Part shown: one piece after another, positions 50,985 through 59,158 of the stretch
Layout: each line of letters begins with the position of its first letter
Position numbering within the stretch: position 1 is the stretch's first letter
Source of the DNA: CAWCAW01 sp963714125
Lineage (GTDB): Bacteria > Actinomycetota > Acidimicrobiia > Acidimicrobiales > UBA8190
Assembly (NCBI GenBank): GCA_963714125.1
Contig: OY970234.1
Coordinates: forward strand, 3,410,001-3,474,000
Direction of reading: 5' to 3'
DNA: 64,000 nucleotides
Translations under genes and position numbers: made by a program
The notes under the pieces: model-generated
Told to the model about the DNA's origin: nothing
Seen by the model: the letters and a program-made list of their open reading frames with translations, nothing else
The model's database searches: none

Positions 50985-51541
50985 TGGACCCACCTGACCG
51001 GCAACGCTTGAGCCGCTTTGATGCCGAGCCACGTCACTGTCAATCCGGCGACGACCGTCACGGCCACGTACACGATGGCCGTGCCCACGTAGCCGCCTCG
51101 GACGAGAAGGTCGGCTTCGACGGCAAACGTGGACATCGTCGTCCACCCCCCGAGCACGCCGACGCAGAGGAGGGGCCGGGCCCAACGCGGCGGGCGGATC
51201 CGGTCCACCAAGATGGTCAGGATCAGGCCCAGCAAAAAAGCGCCCGACGTGTTGACGGTGAACGTCGCCCACGGCACCCGGCCCGGTGGTGCCACCCAGG
51301 CCAGGCCGAGCTCATAACGTCCGAGCGATCCGATGAACCCCCCCACGGCGATGGCAGCGATGACGTCGTGCTGGCGGGCGCGCCGCCGGCGCCCACCGGG
51401 GCGGTGCTCGGCAGACGGCTCGCCGGGATCATCGGGGGCGAGATCGGGATCGACCGGCAACCGATCATGGCCACCGGCCCGCTGATCGGGTTCGTCGCCT
51501 TGGACCGCTCGGGAACGGGGCTTGGGTTCACGCGCTGGCAT
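50969..51541 (-). CDS. crcB: fluoride ion exporter CrcB/Fluc with hydrophilic N-terminal extension
   Basis: 190 aa. The Fluc domain begins near residue 60: IGSLGRYELGL, VPWATFTVNTSGAFLLGL and GVLGGWTTMSTF. The first ~58 residues are charged and Pro/Arg-rich, unusual for the family. The extension appears genuine, since AGGAG sits six nt before ATG 51541 and the riboswitch ends 22 nt further up. With the other CrcB it probably forms a heterodimeric channel that expels cytoplasmic fluoride. Confidence 0.88.
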   Translation of the reverse strand: MPAREPKPRSRAVQGDEPDQRAGGHDRLPVDPDLAPDDPGEPSAEHRPGGRRRRARQHDVIAAIAVGGFIGSLGRYELGLAWVAPPGRVPWATFTVNTSGAFLLGLILTILVDRIRPPRWARPLLCVGVLGGWTTMSTFAVEADLLVRGGYVGTAIVYVAVTVVAGLTVTWLGIKAAQALPVRWVQWLSR

Positions 51542-51563
51542 GTCTGCTCCTGATGAAACGTCT

Positions 51564-51617
51564 CAGTGGCAGACGCCATCAGCCCGTGGAGGCGGTTTCG
51601 GGGGGCGTCATCCCCTT
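51564..51617 (-). promoter_or_regulatory. fluoride riboswitch (crcB motif)
   Basis: On the minus strand: GGGGATGACGCCCCCC, then GAAACCGCC, then GGGCTGATGGCGTCTGCC. This matches the crcB motif in order (GGNGATGNNNCCNCC, AAACNGCC, GGCTGATGNCTCNTAC-like end) with loop pseudoknot partners in place. It lies in the 5' leader of two crcB genes. A TATAAT box (51625-51630, minus strand) is positioned to start transcription at the aptamer. Confidence 0.85.
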
Positions 51618-51624
51618 CGGGCAA

Positions 51625-51630
51625 ATTATA
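51625..51630 (-). promoter_or_regulatory. -10 box of the riboswitch-crcB promoter
   Basis: Perfect TATAAT on the minus strand, ending seven to eight nt before the riboswitch. No good -35 was found. Confidence 0.65.
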
Positions 51631-51816
51631 GAGGGCAAGGGGAGTTGTGCGCGGCTTGTTTGGTGGTGACTCTGACGGATGTCGGTCATCCACCAATTGA
51701 TTGAGGCGCTCCCAAATGTTGAGGATGTGCCGCTGTACCAGGCACATCTAACGTTCCACGTCGTCGGGTGGAGTTGACGTGGCGTCCACCGAGACCTTTC
51801 GGCGGGAGGAGTCGAC

Positions 51817-54800
51817 ATGCGTAGGAGCAAGCGTCTTTGGGTGGCGGCAGCAGCGCTACCGCTATTCGCCTTGGGCCAGTGGATGGTACCCACGGCATCG
51901 GCCTCATCTTCGAGTAGCGACGGTCCATTGTCGGCGGCGGAGGCGGGGGCGCTCTCTACCAACGTCAACCAGAAGGTGATCGTCGTCCTCAAAGACCAGG
52001 TGCCGCAGTACCCGGCCGACAACACCTACGCCAACGCCAGATCACAGGTCGAAGCCCAAGAGCAGAGCCCACTTGTCAGTGAGCTGAATCAGACCAATGC
52101 GCGCAGCGTGCACTCCTACACGGTCATCAACGCCATGGCGGCGACTGTTTCCTCCGGCGAGGAATCACTGCTCGCCTCTAACCCCGCTGTGGCCGAGGTC
52201 GTCCCCGACCAGATCATTCAACTCGCCAACACGCTGGACGCGCCTTCGACGCCAAACACCACGGCGACGTCCAACACCGCCGGCGGCATCACTCCCCTAC
52301 CGGGAACGTGCTCGTCCAATCCCAACAACCCGCAGCTCGCGCCCCAGGCCTTGTCGCTCATCGGTGCCGACTCGCAGAACCCCAACCAGCCCACGGCCCG
52401 TTCACTCGGTATCACCGGGGCCGGAGTGAAGGTGGCCTTCATCGCCGACGCCGTCGACACTTCTGATCTCGATTTCATCCGGCCCAATGGCCAACCGGTC
52501 TTCACCAACGAGGTGGACTTCAGTGGTGAGGGCACCGCGGTGCCCACCGGCGGGGGCGAAGGCTTCCTCGACGCCAGCTCCATCGCCGCCCAGGGCCGAG
52601 AGGTCTACAACATCAGCAACTACAGCGCTTTGGCCCTGAACCGGCCGTGCTACATCCGCATCGAAGGCGTCGCCCCCGGAGCCAGCCTCGTCGGGCTCGA
52701 CATCTTCGGTGCCGAGGATGCCGGCTACAACTCGTCGTTCCTCGAGGCCATCGACTACGCCGTCTCCAAGGCCCATGTCCAGGTTCTCAACGAGTCACTC
52801 GGAAGCAACCCGTATCCTGACGACCAGGCCAGTCTCGATCTGATCAAGCAGGCCAATGACGAGGCGGTGGCCGCCGGTGTGACCGTTACCGCCTCGAGCG
52901 GCGACGCCGGCGTGACCAACACGATCGGTTCCCCGTCGACCGACCCCAACGTCATCAGCGCCGGAGCGTCCACCTCGTACGAGACGCCGTCACAACTCGG
53001 CTACGCCGGGTTCCAGTTCCCGGGTCTCACCGGCTATCTCAACAACAACATCAGCTCACTGAGCTCGAGCGGCTTCGAACAAGACGGAGCGACCATCTCG
53101 TTGGTGGCGCCAGGCGAACTCAACTGGGCGCTGTGCTCCACCGACAACGCCCAGTTCAGCGACTGCACCAACTACCAAGGCAACCCAACCCCCATCGAAG
53201 AGAGCGGCGGAACGAGTGAAGCGGCGCCGCTGACAGCGGGGGCCGCGGCGTTGGTCATCCAGGCCTACGCCAAGACACACGGAGGGGCGTTGCCCACCCC
53301 GGCGTTGGTCAAGCAGATCCTGACCAGCACGGCCGACGACATTCAGGCTCCCGCCGACGAGCAGGGTTCGGGACTTCTCGACGCCTACCGTGCCGTGGTG
53401 GCCGCCGAGTCGTACCACGCCCCGGCTCCGGCCCAGACCCCCGACACGCTCCTCGAGAGCACGCCTCAGTTCAACGCGGTGGCGGCGGGTGGAACGCCGG
53501 AGACCTTGACGGAGCAGTTGACGAACCTGGGCTCCACCCCCGACACCGTCAACGTGTCCAGCCGCACCCTGGGGGCGTACCGGCCCATCTACAGCACCAC
53601 CGTGACCTTGAGCGACACCACCAGCCCGCACAGCGTCGACTACCAAGGCATCAATGACAACTACGAGGTCGTCCACTTTTATGTGGCGCCCGGAGCGGAC
53701 CGCCTGAACGGCTCCATTGCCTTCCAGGGGGCGTCGAGTGCGTTGCCGGCTCGCGTCCGCATGAACCTGATCGACCCCCAGGGACAGCTGGCCGATTATT
53801 CGCTGCCGCAAGGCGTCGGCAACTACGGCGACGCCCAGGTGGCCAGTCCCGAGCCGGGAATGTGGACCGCCTACATCTGGAGCCGCGACACGGCCGACGG
53901 CGGCACCACCGGTCCGGTGGTATTCGGGGCGAGTGTGGCGTCGTACCAGTCGTTCGGCACCGTCAGCCCGGCGACGCTCACCATCGCCCCGGGAGCTACG
54001 GCACCGGTCACGTTGTCCGTCCAGACGCCCCGTACGCCCGGCGACACGGCCGGATCCCTGGTCCTCAGCTCACCGTGGCAGGCGGCGCTGGCCATACCGG
54101 TCACGTTGCGCTCGCTGGTTCCCAGTGGCCCGACCAACTTCTCCGGAGTGCTCACCGGAGGTAACGGACGGACGGCGGTCACCGGCGAGACCGAGTACTA
54201 CCAACTCGACGTGGCACCGCGCACGCCCGAGCTCAACGCATCCGTCACGCTGGCCAACAACCCGAACAACCAGACCTTCGCCTGGTTGATCGACCCGTCG
54301 GGTCAGGCCCAGGCCTACCAGAGCAACACGTTGGTCACCGAGGATTCCAGCGGAGCCTTCGCGGGGTCCAGCACCCTCGGCACCAACCTTCATGTGCTCA
54401 ATCCGGCCCCAGGCCGCTGGACGTTGATCATCCTCTATGGACCGACGGTTTCCGGTGTGGCGCTCAGCGAGCCGTATTCGGTATCGGTGAACGAGTTCCC
54501 GGTGCCGGTAAACGCCTTCGGCGTCCCGCAGGGCAATCCCATCAACGCGGCGCACCCGGCCACGGTCTACATCAGGGTCACCAACACCGGCTCAGCGCCG
54601 GAGTCCTACTTCGTCGATGGTCGGACCAATGCGCAAGCGTCGTACAGCCTGCCTGCCTACACCGCGGCACAGACGACGGTGCCGTTGAACTTCGAAGAGA
54701 ACCTGCCCGTGTACATCGTCCCCAGCGAGACGTCGGCCATCCAGGCGACGGCCAGTACCACCGGAACCGAGCCCATCCAGTTCGATCTGGGCGCTCCGAG

Positions 54801-55233
54801 CGGTGACCCCGACGTGGCATCGGGCCAAGGGCTCAACGTCGCGGCCACCGCCTCCGGCAACCCGTTGTCGGGCGGGGCGTGGGACATCGCGCCGACGACC
54901 GTGGGTCCCTTCGGCACCACCGGCGCTGCCCAGGAAACGGTCAACACCACTTTGACGGCGGTCACCCAGGGCTTCGATCCGGCGGTCACCTCGGCCACCG
55001 GCGACCTTTGGCAGTCAGCCCTCGGCGGTCCAGTGACAGCGGCGCCCGATGTCGTTCAACCGGGTCAGAGCGTGACCATCGCCGTGCAGATCGCTCCGAC
55101 AGGAGCGGCTGGAACCGTGGTGTCGGGGCACCTGTATCTCGACGACGACAGCCTCTTGTACTACGGCGGGGGCCTGGTGCCCAACGCCAACACAGTGGCG
55201 GCCATCCCGTACTCGTATCGGATCGCGCCGTAG
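51817..55233 (+). CDS. large secreted S8/S53-type serine peptidase
   Basis: 1138 aa with a signal peptide (hydrophobic 8-24, AxA near 27-29), prodomain (about 50-140), peptidase domain (about 170-540) and a ~590-residue beta-rich C-terminus of Ig-like or filamin-like modules. Ser467 is in GGTSEAAP. The subtilisin Asp site reads VAFIADAVD (Ala where Asp is expected) and no HGTxVA motif is seen. Instead E248-x3-D252 (GEGFLDASSIAA) and D363 in SSGDAG match the Glu-Asp dyad and Asp of sedolisins (S53). N325 in LNESLG is subtilisin-like. GGAGG precedes ATG 51817. A hairpin terminator follows. Confidence 0.85.
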   Translation: MRRSKRLWVAAAALPLFALGQWMVPTASASSSSSDGPLSAAEAGALSTNVNQKVIVVLKDQVPQYPADNTYANARSQVEAQEQSPLVSELNQTNARSVHSYTVINAMAATVSSGEESLLASNPAVAEVVPDQIIQLANTLDAPSTPNTTATSNTAGGITPLPGTCSSNPNNPQLAPQALSLIGADSQNPNQPTARSLGITGAGVKVAFIADAVDTSDLDFIRPNGQPVFTNEVDFSGEGTAVPTGGGEGFLDASSIAAQGREVYNISNYSALALNRPCYIRIEGVAPGASLVGLDIFGAEDAGYNSSFLEAIDYAVSKAHVQVLNESLGSNPYPDDQASLDLIKQANDEAVAAGVTVTASSGDAGVTNTIGSPSTDPNVISAGASTSYETPSQLGYAGFQFPGLTGYLNNNISSLSSSGFEQDGATISLVAPGELNWALCSTDNAQFSDCTNYQGNPTPIEESGGTSEAAPLTAGAAALVIQAYAKTHGGALPTPALVKQILTSTADDIQAPADEQGSGLLDAYRAVVAAESYHAPAPAQTPDTLLESTPQFNAVAAGGTPETLTEQLTNLGSTPDTVNVSSRTLGAYRPIYSTTVTLSDTTSPHSVDYQGINDNYEVVHFYVAPGADRLNGSIAFQGASSALPARVRMNLIDPQGQLADYSLPQGVGNYGDAQVASPEPGMWTAYIWSRDTADGGTTGPVVFGASVASYQSFGTVSPATLTIAPGATAPVTLSVQTPRTPGDTAGSLVLSSPWQAALAIPVTLRSLVPSGPTNFSGVLTGGNGRTAVTGETEYYQLDVAPRTPELNASVTLANNPNNQTFAWLIDPSGQAQAYQSNTLVTEDSSGAFAGSSTLGTNLHVLNPAPGRWTLIILYGPTVSGVALSEPYSVSVNEFPVPVNAFGVPQGNPINAAHPATVYIRVTNTGSAPESYFVDGRTNAQASYSLPAYTAAQTTVPLNFEENLPVYIVPSETSAIQATASTTGTEPIQFDLGAPSGDPDVASGQGLNVAATASGNPLSGGAWDIAPTTVGPFGTTGAAQETVNTTLTAVTQGFDPAVTSATGDLWQSALGGPVTAAPDVVQPGQSVTIAVQIAPTGAAGTVVSGHLYLDDDSLLYYGGGLVPNANTVAAIPYSYRIAP

Positions 55234-55260
55234 CCAGCATCCAGGGGGGCCCGACGAAAC

Positions 55261-55295
55261 CCGAGTGGTGGCCCGGAACATGGGCCACCACTCGG
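55261..55295 (+). terminator. strong hairpin terminator after the peptidase
   Basis: CCGAGTGGTGGCCC (55261-55274) pairs perfectly with GGGCCACCACTCGG (55282-55295): a 14-bp stem and 7-nt loop, 27 nt after the stop. It lacks a long T-tract, as many actinobacterial terminators do. Confidence 0.75.
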
Positions 55296-55392
55296 TGTAT
55301 CGGGGCGGCCATGAGCGTCCATCAGTTCTTGTGAGCGTCTATCAATTTCCGTCATCTCCCGATGGCAACGCCGTGGCGCCGATACTGGCGCC

Positions 55393-55902
55393 ATGACGAC
55401 CGATCTCCGCACCTCGCGCCTGCTGCTGCACGCCGTCGATGTCGCTGAAGGAGAGCGCATCGTCGCCCGCCAAGCCGGGCCGGACGACGCGTGGGAAGCC
55501 GATTTCCCCTTTGAGGGCGACATCGGTGCGGTGGGCGGGTTCCTTCGCACCACTGCCGAGCACGGGGAGCAACGCCCGTTCAGCTACTACCGGATCACCC
55601 GCTTGGCTGACGGTCTGGCCATCGGGGGCATCGGCTTCAAGGGTCAGCCCGAAGGTGGGTCCGTCGAAATCGGTTACGGCCTGGTCCCCTCGGCCCGTGG
55701 CCACGGATATGCCGCCGAAGCGGTCGTGGCCCTGTTGACCGTGGCCAGCGATCACGGACTCTCCAAGGTGGTGGCCGACACCACGCTCGACAACATTGCC
55801 TCGCAACGGACCCTCATCCGGGCCGGGTTCCGCCAGGTGGGAACCACCGACGATGGACTCCTCTACTTCGAGGTGTCACTAGGGCCAGGCACCAGCGTCT
55901 AA
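55393..55902 (+). CDS. GNAT acetyltransferase, RimJ/RimL type
   Basis: 169 aa. RTSRLLLHAVD at the start, IGGIGFKGQPEGGSVEIGYG and the CoA-binding ARGHGYAAEAVVAL plus LDNIASQRTLIRAGF match ribosomal-protein or small-molecule N-acetyltransferases. It stands alone between a terminator and the PHO-box-like array. Confidence 0.87.
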   Translation: MTTDLRTSRLLLHAVDVAEGERIVARQAGPDDAWEADFPFEGDIGAVGGFLRTTAEHGEQRPFSYYRITRLADGLAIGGIGFKGQPEGGSVEIGYGLVPSARGHGYAAEAVVALLTVASDHGLSKVVADTTLDNIASQRTLIRAGFRQVGTTDDGLLYFEVSLGPGTSV

Positions 55903-55904
55903 AC

Positions 55905-55948
55905 CAAAGGTGAACAAAAGGTGAACGAAAAGGAAACTTTAGGTAAAC
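55905..55948 (-). promoter_or_regulatory. four-unit PHO-box-like array (PhoP/OmpR-family site)
   Basis: On the minus strand, four consecutive 11-nt units: GTTTACCTAAA, GTTTCCTTTTC, GTTCACCTTTT and GTTCACCTTTG. The last two carry the exact GTTCACC core of the Streptomyces PhoP direct-repeat unit with 11-nt spacing; the first two are degenerate. It lies nine nt before the 52-aa gene and 261 nt before the transhydrogenase operon. Confidence 0.6.
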
Positions 55949-55957
55949 TCACGGTCT

Positions 55958-56116
55958 ATGGACCGCGAATCGATCACCTGGGGCTGGCATCTCGACCCGT
56001 TGGGAATCCACGAGGAGCGCTACATCTCTGTCGATGGGGACCCCACCAAGCTTGTGCGCGACGGAGGGCGCGAGTCGTATGACCCGCCGCCGACCGTGGG
56101 AGCCCGAACGGCCTGA
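55958..56116 (+). CDS. conserved small protein, 52 aa
   Basis: Begins MDRESITWGWHLDPLGIHEE and continues RYISVDGDPTKLVRDGGRE, then SYDPPPTVG. I recognise a recurring actinobacterial small protein with a DPLG.HE.R..S.G.PT.LVRDGG.E..D.PP pattern, of unknown function. It is preceded by the PHO-box-like array and no strong ribosome site. Codon use is coding-like. Confidence 0.65.
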   Translation: MDRESITWGWHLDPLGIHEERYISVDGDPTKLVRDGGRESYDPPPTVGARTA

Positions 56117-56209
56117 CGGCGCCGATCAATCGGCCGCCGCTTGGTCTGGCGCAGATTTTTTAGGCACGAAGTGGAGAAACGGTCATCGACCGTGCTGAGA
56201 TAGCCCCCC

Positions 56210-57346
56210 GTGATACTGGCCGTCCCCACTGAGACGCGCCCTGGTGAGCGTCGGGTGGCCGTTGTGCCCGAGGTCGCCGGGCGCCTGACGGCATCTGGAG
56301 TTCAGGTCTCCATCCAGTCCGGGGCCGGATCTCTGGCGCACTTTTCCGACGCCACCTACGTCGACAAGGGCGCCACGGTGGTGCCGTCCGCCAGCGGCCT
56401 CCTGGCCGGAGCCGACGTGGTGGCCAAGGTCAACGCTCCTTCGGTGGAGGAGGTCGCGCTCCTCAAAGAGGGAGCCACGGTGGTCGGCTTCCTGCAACCC
56501 GCCGCGCAGCTCGACACCGTCCGGGCCTTGGCCGGGCGCGGGGCCACGGCCTTCAGCCTCGACCTGCTCCCGCGCATCAGCCGGGCGCAGTCCATGGACG
56601 CCTTGTCGTCACAGGCCACCGTGTCGGGATACCTGTCCGCCCTGGCCGCGGCCGAGCGCCTGCCCAAGTTCTTTCCGTTGTTCATGACGGCCGCCGGCAC
56701 CGTCCCCCCCGCCAAAGTGCTGGTACTCGGCGCTGGTGTGGCCGGACTCCAAGCCATCGCCACGGCTCGTCGCCTGGGAGCTCAGGTGCGCGCTTATGAC
56801 GTGCGCGCCGCCGCCAAAGAAGAGGTGCAATCACTGGGCGCCTCGTTCGTCGAGCTCGCCCTCGAATCCCAAGAAGGTGCGGGCGGCTATGCCCGTGTGC
56901 AATCCGAGGAGTTCCTGGCGCAGCAACGCGAGCTGATCGGCAACGAGGTGGCGGTGTCGGACGTCGTGATCACCACGGCGGCGGTGCCGGGACGCCAAGC
57001 CCCTCTGCTGGTGACGACGGAGATGGTGGATCGCATGGCGAAAGGTTCGGTGATCGTCGACATGGCCGCCGACTCCGGCGGTAACTGCGAACTCTCCAAG
57101 CCGGGCGAGGACATCGACCACGGCGACGTCATCGTGTGTGGATTGACCAACCCCGCCGCCGCCATGCCCACCCACGCCAGCTTTCTCTACTCCCGCAACG
57201 TGGCCAACTTCCTGGCCCTGATCCTCGACGGGTCCGAGCTGAAGCCGGACTTCGAAGATGAAATCGTCATCGGCACCTGTGTAGTGCGAGCCGGGGAGGT
57301 CGTCCACGCCCCGACGCGTGAGTTGATGGAAGGATCCCCGTCGTGA
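56210..57346 (+). CDS. pntAA: NAD(P) transhydrogenase subunit alpha part 1 (PntAA)
   Basis: 378 aa from GTG 56210. It contains the NAD(H)-binding domain I, with RPGERRVAVVPEVA near the start and the Rossmann motif LGAGVAGLQAIATARRLGA (about 171-189). The proton-pumping transhydrogenase converts NADH plus NADP+ to NADPH plus NAD+ at the membrane. It overlaps PntAB by GTGA. Three-gene splitting of pnt is normal in actinobacteria. Confidence 0.92.
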   Translation: MILAVPTETRPGERRVAVVPEVAGRLTASGVQVSIQSGAGSLAHFSDATYVDKGATVVPSASGLLAGADVVAKVNAPSVEEVALLKEGATVVGFLQPAAQLDTVRALAGRGATAFSLDLLPRISRAQSMDALSSQATVSGYLSALAAAERLPKFFPLFMTAAGTVPPAKVLVLGAGVAGLQAIATARRLGAQVRAYDVRAAAKEEVQSLGASFVELALESQEGAGGYARVQSEEFLAQQRELIGNEVAVSDVVITTAAVPGRQAPLLVTTEMVDRMAKGSVIVDMAADSGGNCELSKPGEDIDHGDVIVCGLTNPAAAMPTHASFLYSRNVANFLALILDGSELKPDFEDEIVIGTCVVRAGEVVHAPTRELMEGSPS

Positions 57347-57732
57347 TCGGCACCATTGTGATGGGCGCCGTCGGCCCCGGGATCATGGGATTCATCACGA
57401 TCTTCGTGTTGGCTGCCTTTGTCGGCTACGAGGTCGTCTCCAAAGTGCCGAGCGTTCTGCACACGCCGCTGATGTCGGGGAGCAACGCCATCCACGGGAT
57501 CATCCTCGTCGGCACCATGCTCATTTTGGGCAACGCCCATGGCGCCGCCCAGCTCACGTTGGGGTTCCTGGCCGTGGTGCTGGCCACCTTGAACGTGGTG
57601 GGCGGGTTCGTCGTCACCGACCGCATGCTGGAGATGTTCAAGACCAAGCCGGCGGCGCGTGCCAAGGCCGGTGACAGCGAGGCCAGCGACAGCGCCCCGG
57701 GTTCGAGCAGTCGCGGCACCGAGGGGTCATGA
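57343..57732 (+). CDS. pntAB: NAD(P) transhydrogenase subunit alpha part 2 (PntAB)
   Basis: 129 aa from GTG 57343. Three to four hydrophobic helices with VFVLAAFVGYEVVSKVPSVL and HTPLMSGSNAIHGII form part of the membrane domain II. The Pro/Ser-rich C-terminal tail is short. Overlaps with both neighbours (GTGA, ATGA) indicate translational coupling. Confidence 0.92.
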   Translation: MIGTIVMGAVGPGIMGFITIFVLAAFVGYEVVSKVPSVLHTPLMSGSNAIHGIILVGTMLILGNAHGAAQLTLGFLAVVLATLNVVGGFVVTDRMLEMFKTKPAARAKAGDSEASDSAPGSSSRGTEGS

Positions 57733-59126
57733 GCCGGGCCACCGCCACCGATCTCGTCTACCTGATCGCCATCGTCGGCTTCATCTTGGCCCTGAAGGGG
57801 CTGAGTTCTCCCAAGCGCGCCCGACTGGGGAACCTGGCCGGCGCCGTCGGGATGCTCATCGCGGTGGCGTGGACGTTCTCGTTGCCGTCGGTCTACGGAC
57901 ACACCCGCAACCTGGTGCTCATCATCGTGGCCGTGGCGATCGGCGCCGTCATCGGCGTGCCCGCAGCGCGCACCGTGAAGATGACGGCCATGCCGCAGAT
58001 GGTGGCCATCTTCAACGGCGTGGGGGGCGGCGCGGCGGCGTTGGTGTCGGTCACCGAGTTCATTGCCTTGCCGAGCAAGTCGATCGCCATCTACAAGATC
58101 TGCGAGATCCTCTTCGGCGTCCTGGTGGGGTCGGTGTCCTTTGCCGGCAGCGCCGTGGCCTTTGCCAAGTTGCAAGAACTCATGACGGGCCGGCCGGTGA
58201 CGTATCCCGCTCAGCAGCCCATCAACGCCGTGTTTGGCGTGGCCATCCTGGCCCTGTTGGTGACAACCGTCGTCACCGCCAGCACCACGGTCCTGATCAT
58301 CGTGCTCGTGCTCTCATTGGCGCTGGGCGTGATCCTGGTGCTCCCCATCGGGGGCGCCGACGTGCCCGTCCTCATCTCTTTGCTCAACTCGTTCACGGGG
58401 CTGGCTGTGGCCGCCTCGGGCTTCACCTTGAACAGCAACCTGCTCATCGTGGCGGGCACCCTCGTCGGCGCCTCGGGCATGTTGCTGACCAGGATGATGA
58501 GCAAAGCCATGGGCCGCTCCCTGCCCAACATCCTCTTCAGCGCCTTCGGTTCGGTCATCACCGCCACCGGCGGCGAGGGCGGTGCCGATGCTCGCCCGGT
58601 AAAGGCGGGGACAGCCGAGGACATCGGCGTGCTGTTGGCCTACGCCCGCAAGGTCGCCATCGTGCCCGGCTACGGCTTGGCCGTGGCCCAAGCCCAACAC
58701 ACGGCTCGTGAACTGGCCGACGCTCTCATGGCCCGCGGCGTCGAGGTCTATTACGCCATCCATCCGGTGGCGGGCCGCATGCCCGGCCATATGAACGTGC
58801 TCCTGGCCGAGGCCAACGTGCCGTATGACCAGTTGAAGGAGATGGACGACGCCAACCCCGAGATGACCGACACCGATGTCGCTCTCGTCGTAGGTGCGAA
58901 TGACACCGTCAACCCGGCCGCCAAGAACACGCCCGGCAGCCCCATCTACGGGATGCCCATCATCAACGTGGACCAGGCCGCCAACATCATCTTCCTCAAG
59001 CGCTCCATGCGACCCGGTTTTGCCGGCATCGACAACGAGCTGCTCTATGACCCGAAAACGACCATGCTCTTCGGAGACGCCAAGGACTCGCTGAGCAAGC
59101 TGGTGGCAGCCGTCAAAGCGGCCTAA
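57729..59126 (+). CDS. pntB: NAD(P) transhydrogenase subunit beta (PntB)
   Basis: 465 aa. About nine membrane helices (1-260) complete domain II, followed by the NADP(H)-binding domain III with VPGYGLAVAQAQH, HPVAGRMPGHMNVLLAEA, GANDTVNPAA and LKRSMRPGFAG. ATG 57729 overlaps the PntAB stop (ATGA). NADPH supply would suit biosynthesis and reductive steps elsewhere. Confidence 0.93.
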   Translation: MSRATATDLVYLIAIVGFILALKGLSSPKRARLGNLAGAVGMLIAVAWTFSLPSVYGHTRNLVLIIVAVAIGAVIGVPAARTVKMTAMPQMVAIFNGVGGGAAALVSVTEFIALPSKSIAIYKICEILFGVLVGSVSFAGSAVAFAKLQELMTGRPVTYPAQQPINAVFGVAILALLVTTVVTASTTVLIIVLVLSLALGVILVLPIGGADVPVLISLLNSFTGLAVAASGFTLNSNLLIVAGTLVGASGMLLTRMMSKAMGRSLPNILFSAFGSVITATGGEGGADARPVKAGTAEDIGVLLAYARKVAIVPGYGLAVAQAQHTARELADALMARGVEVYYAIHPVAGRMPGHMNVLLAEANVPYDQLKEMDDANPEMTDTDVALVVGANDTVNPAAKNTPGSPIYGMPIINVDQAANIIFLKRSMRPGFAGIDNELLYDPKTTMLFGDAKDSLSKLVAAVKAA

Positions 59127-59158
59127 CGCGGCAGGCGGCGGGCCGCCGGCCTTCGGGC

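Noticed and set aside
59127..59158. GGCC-TTCG-GGCC hairpin between pntB and the PIN/TRAM gene as terminator
   Set aside because: Stem of four pairs only and overlaps the end of the PIN/TRAM gene; too weak to annotate.
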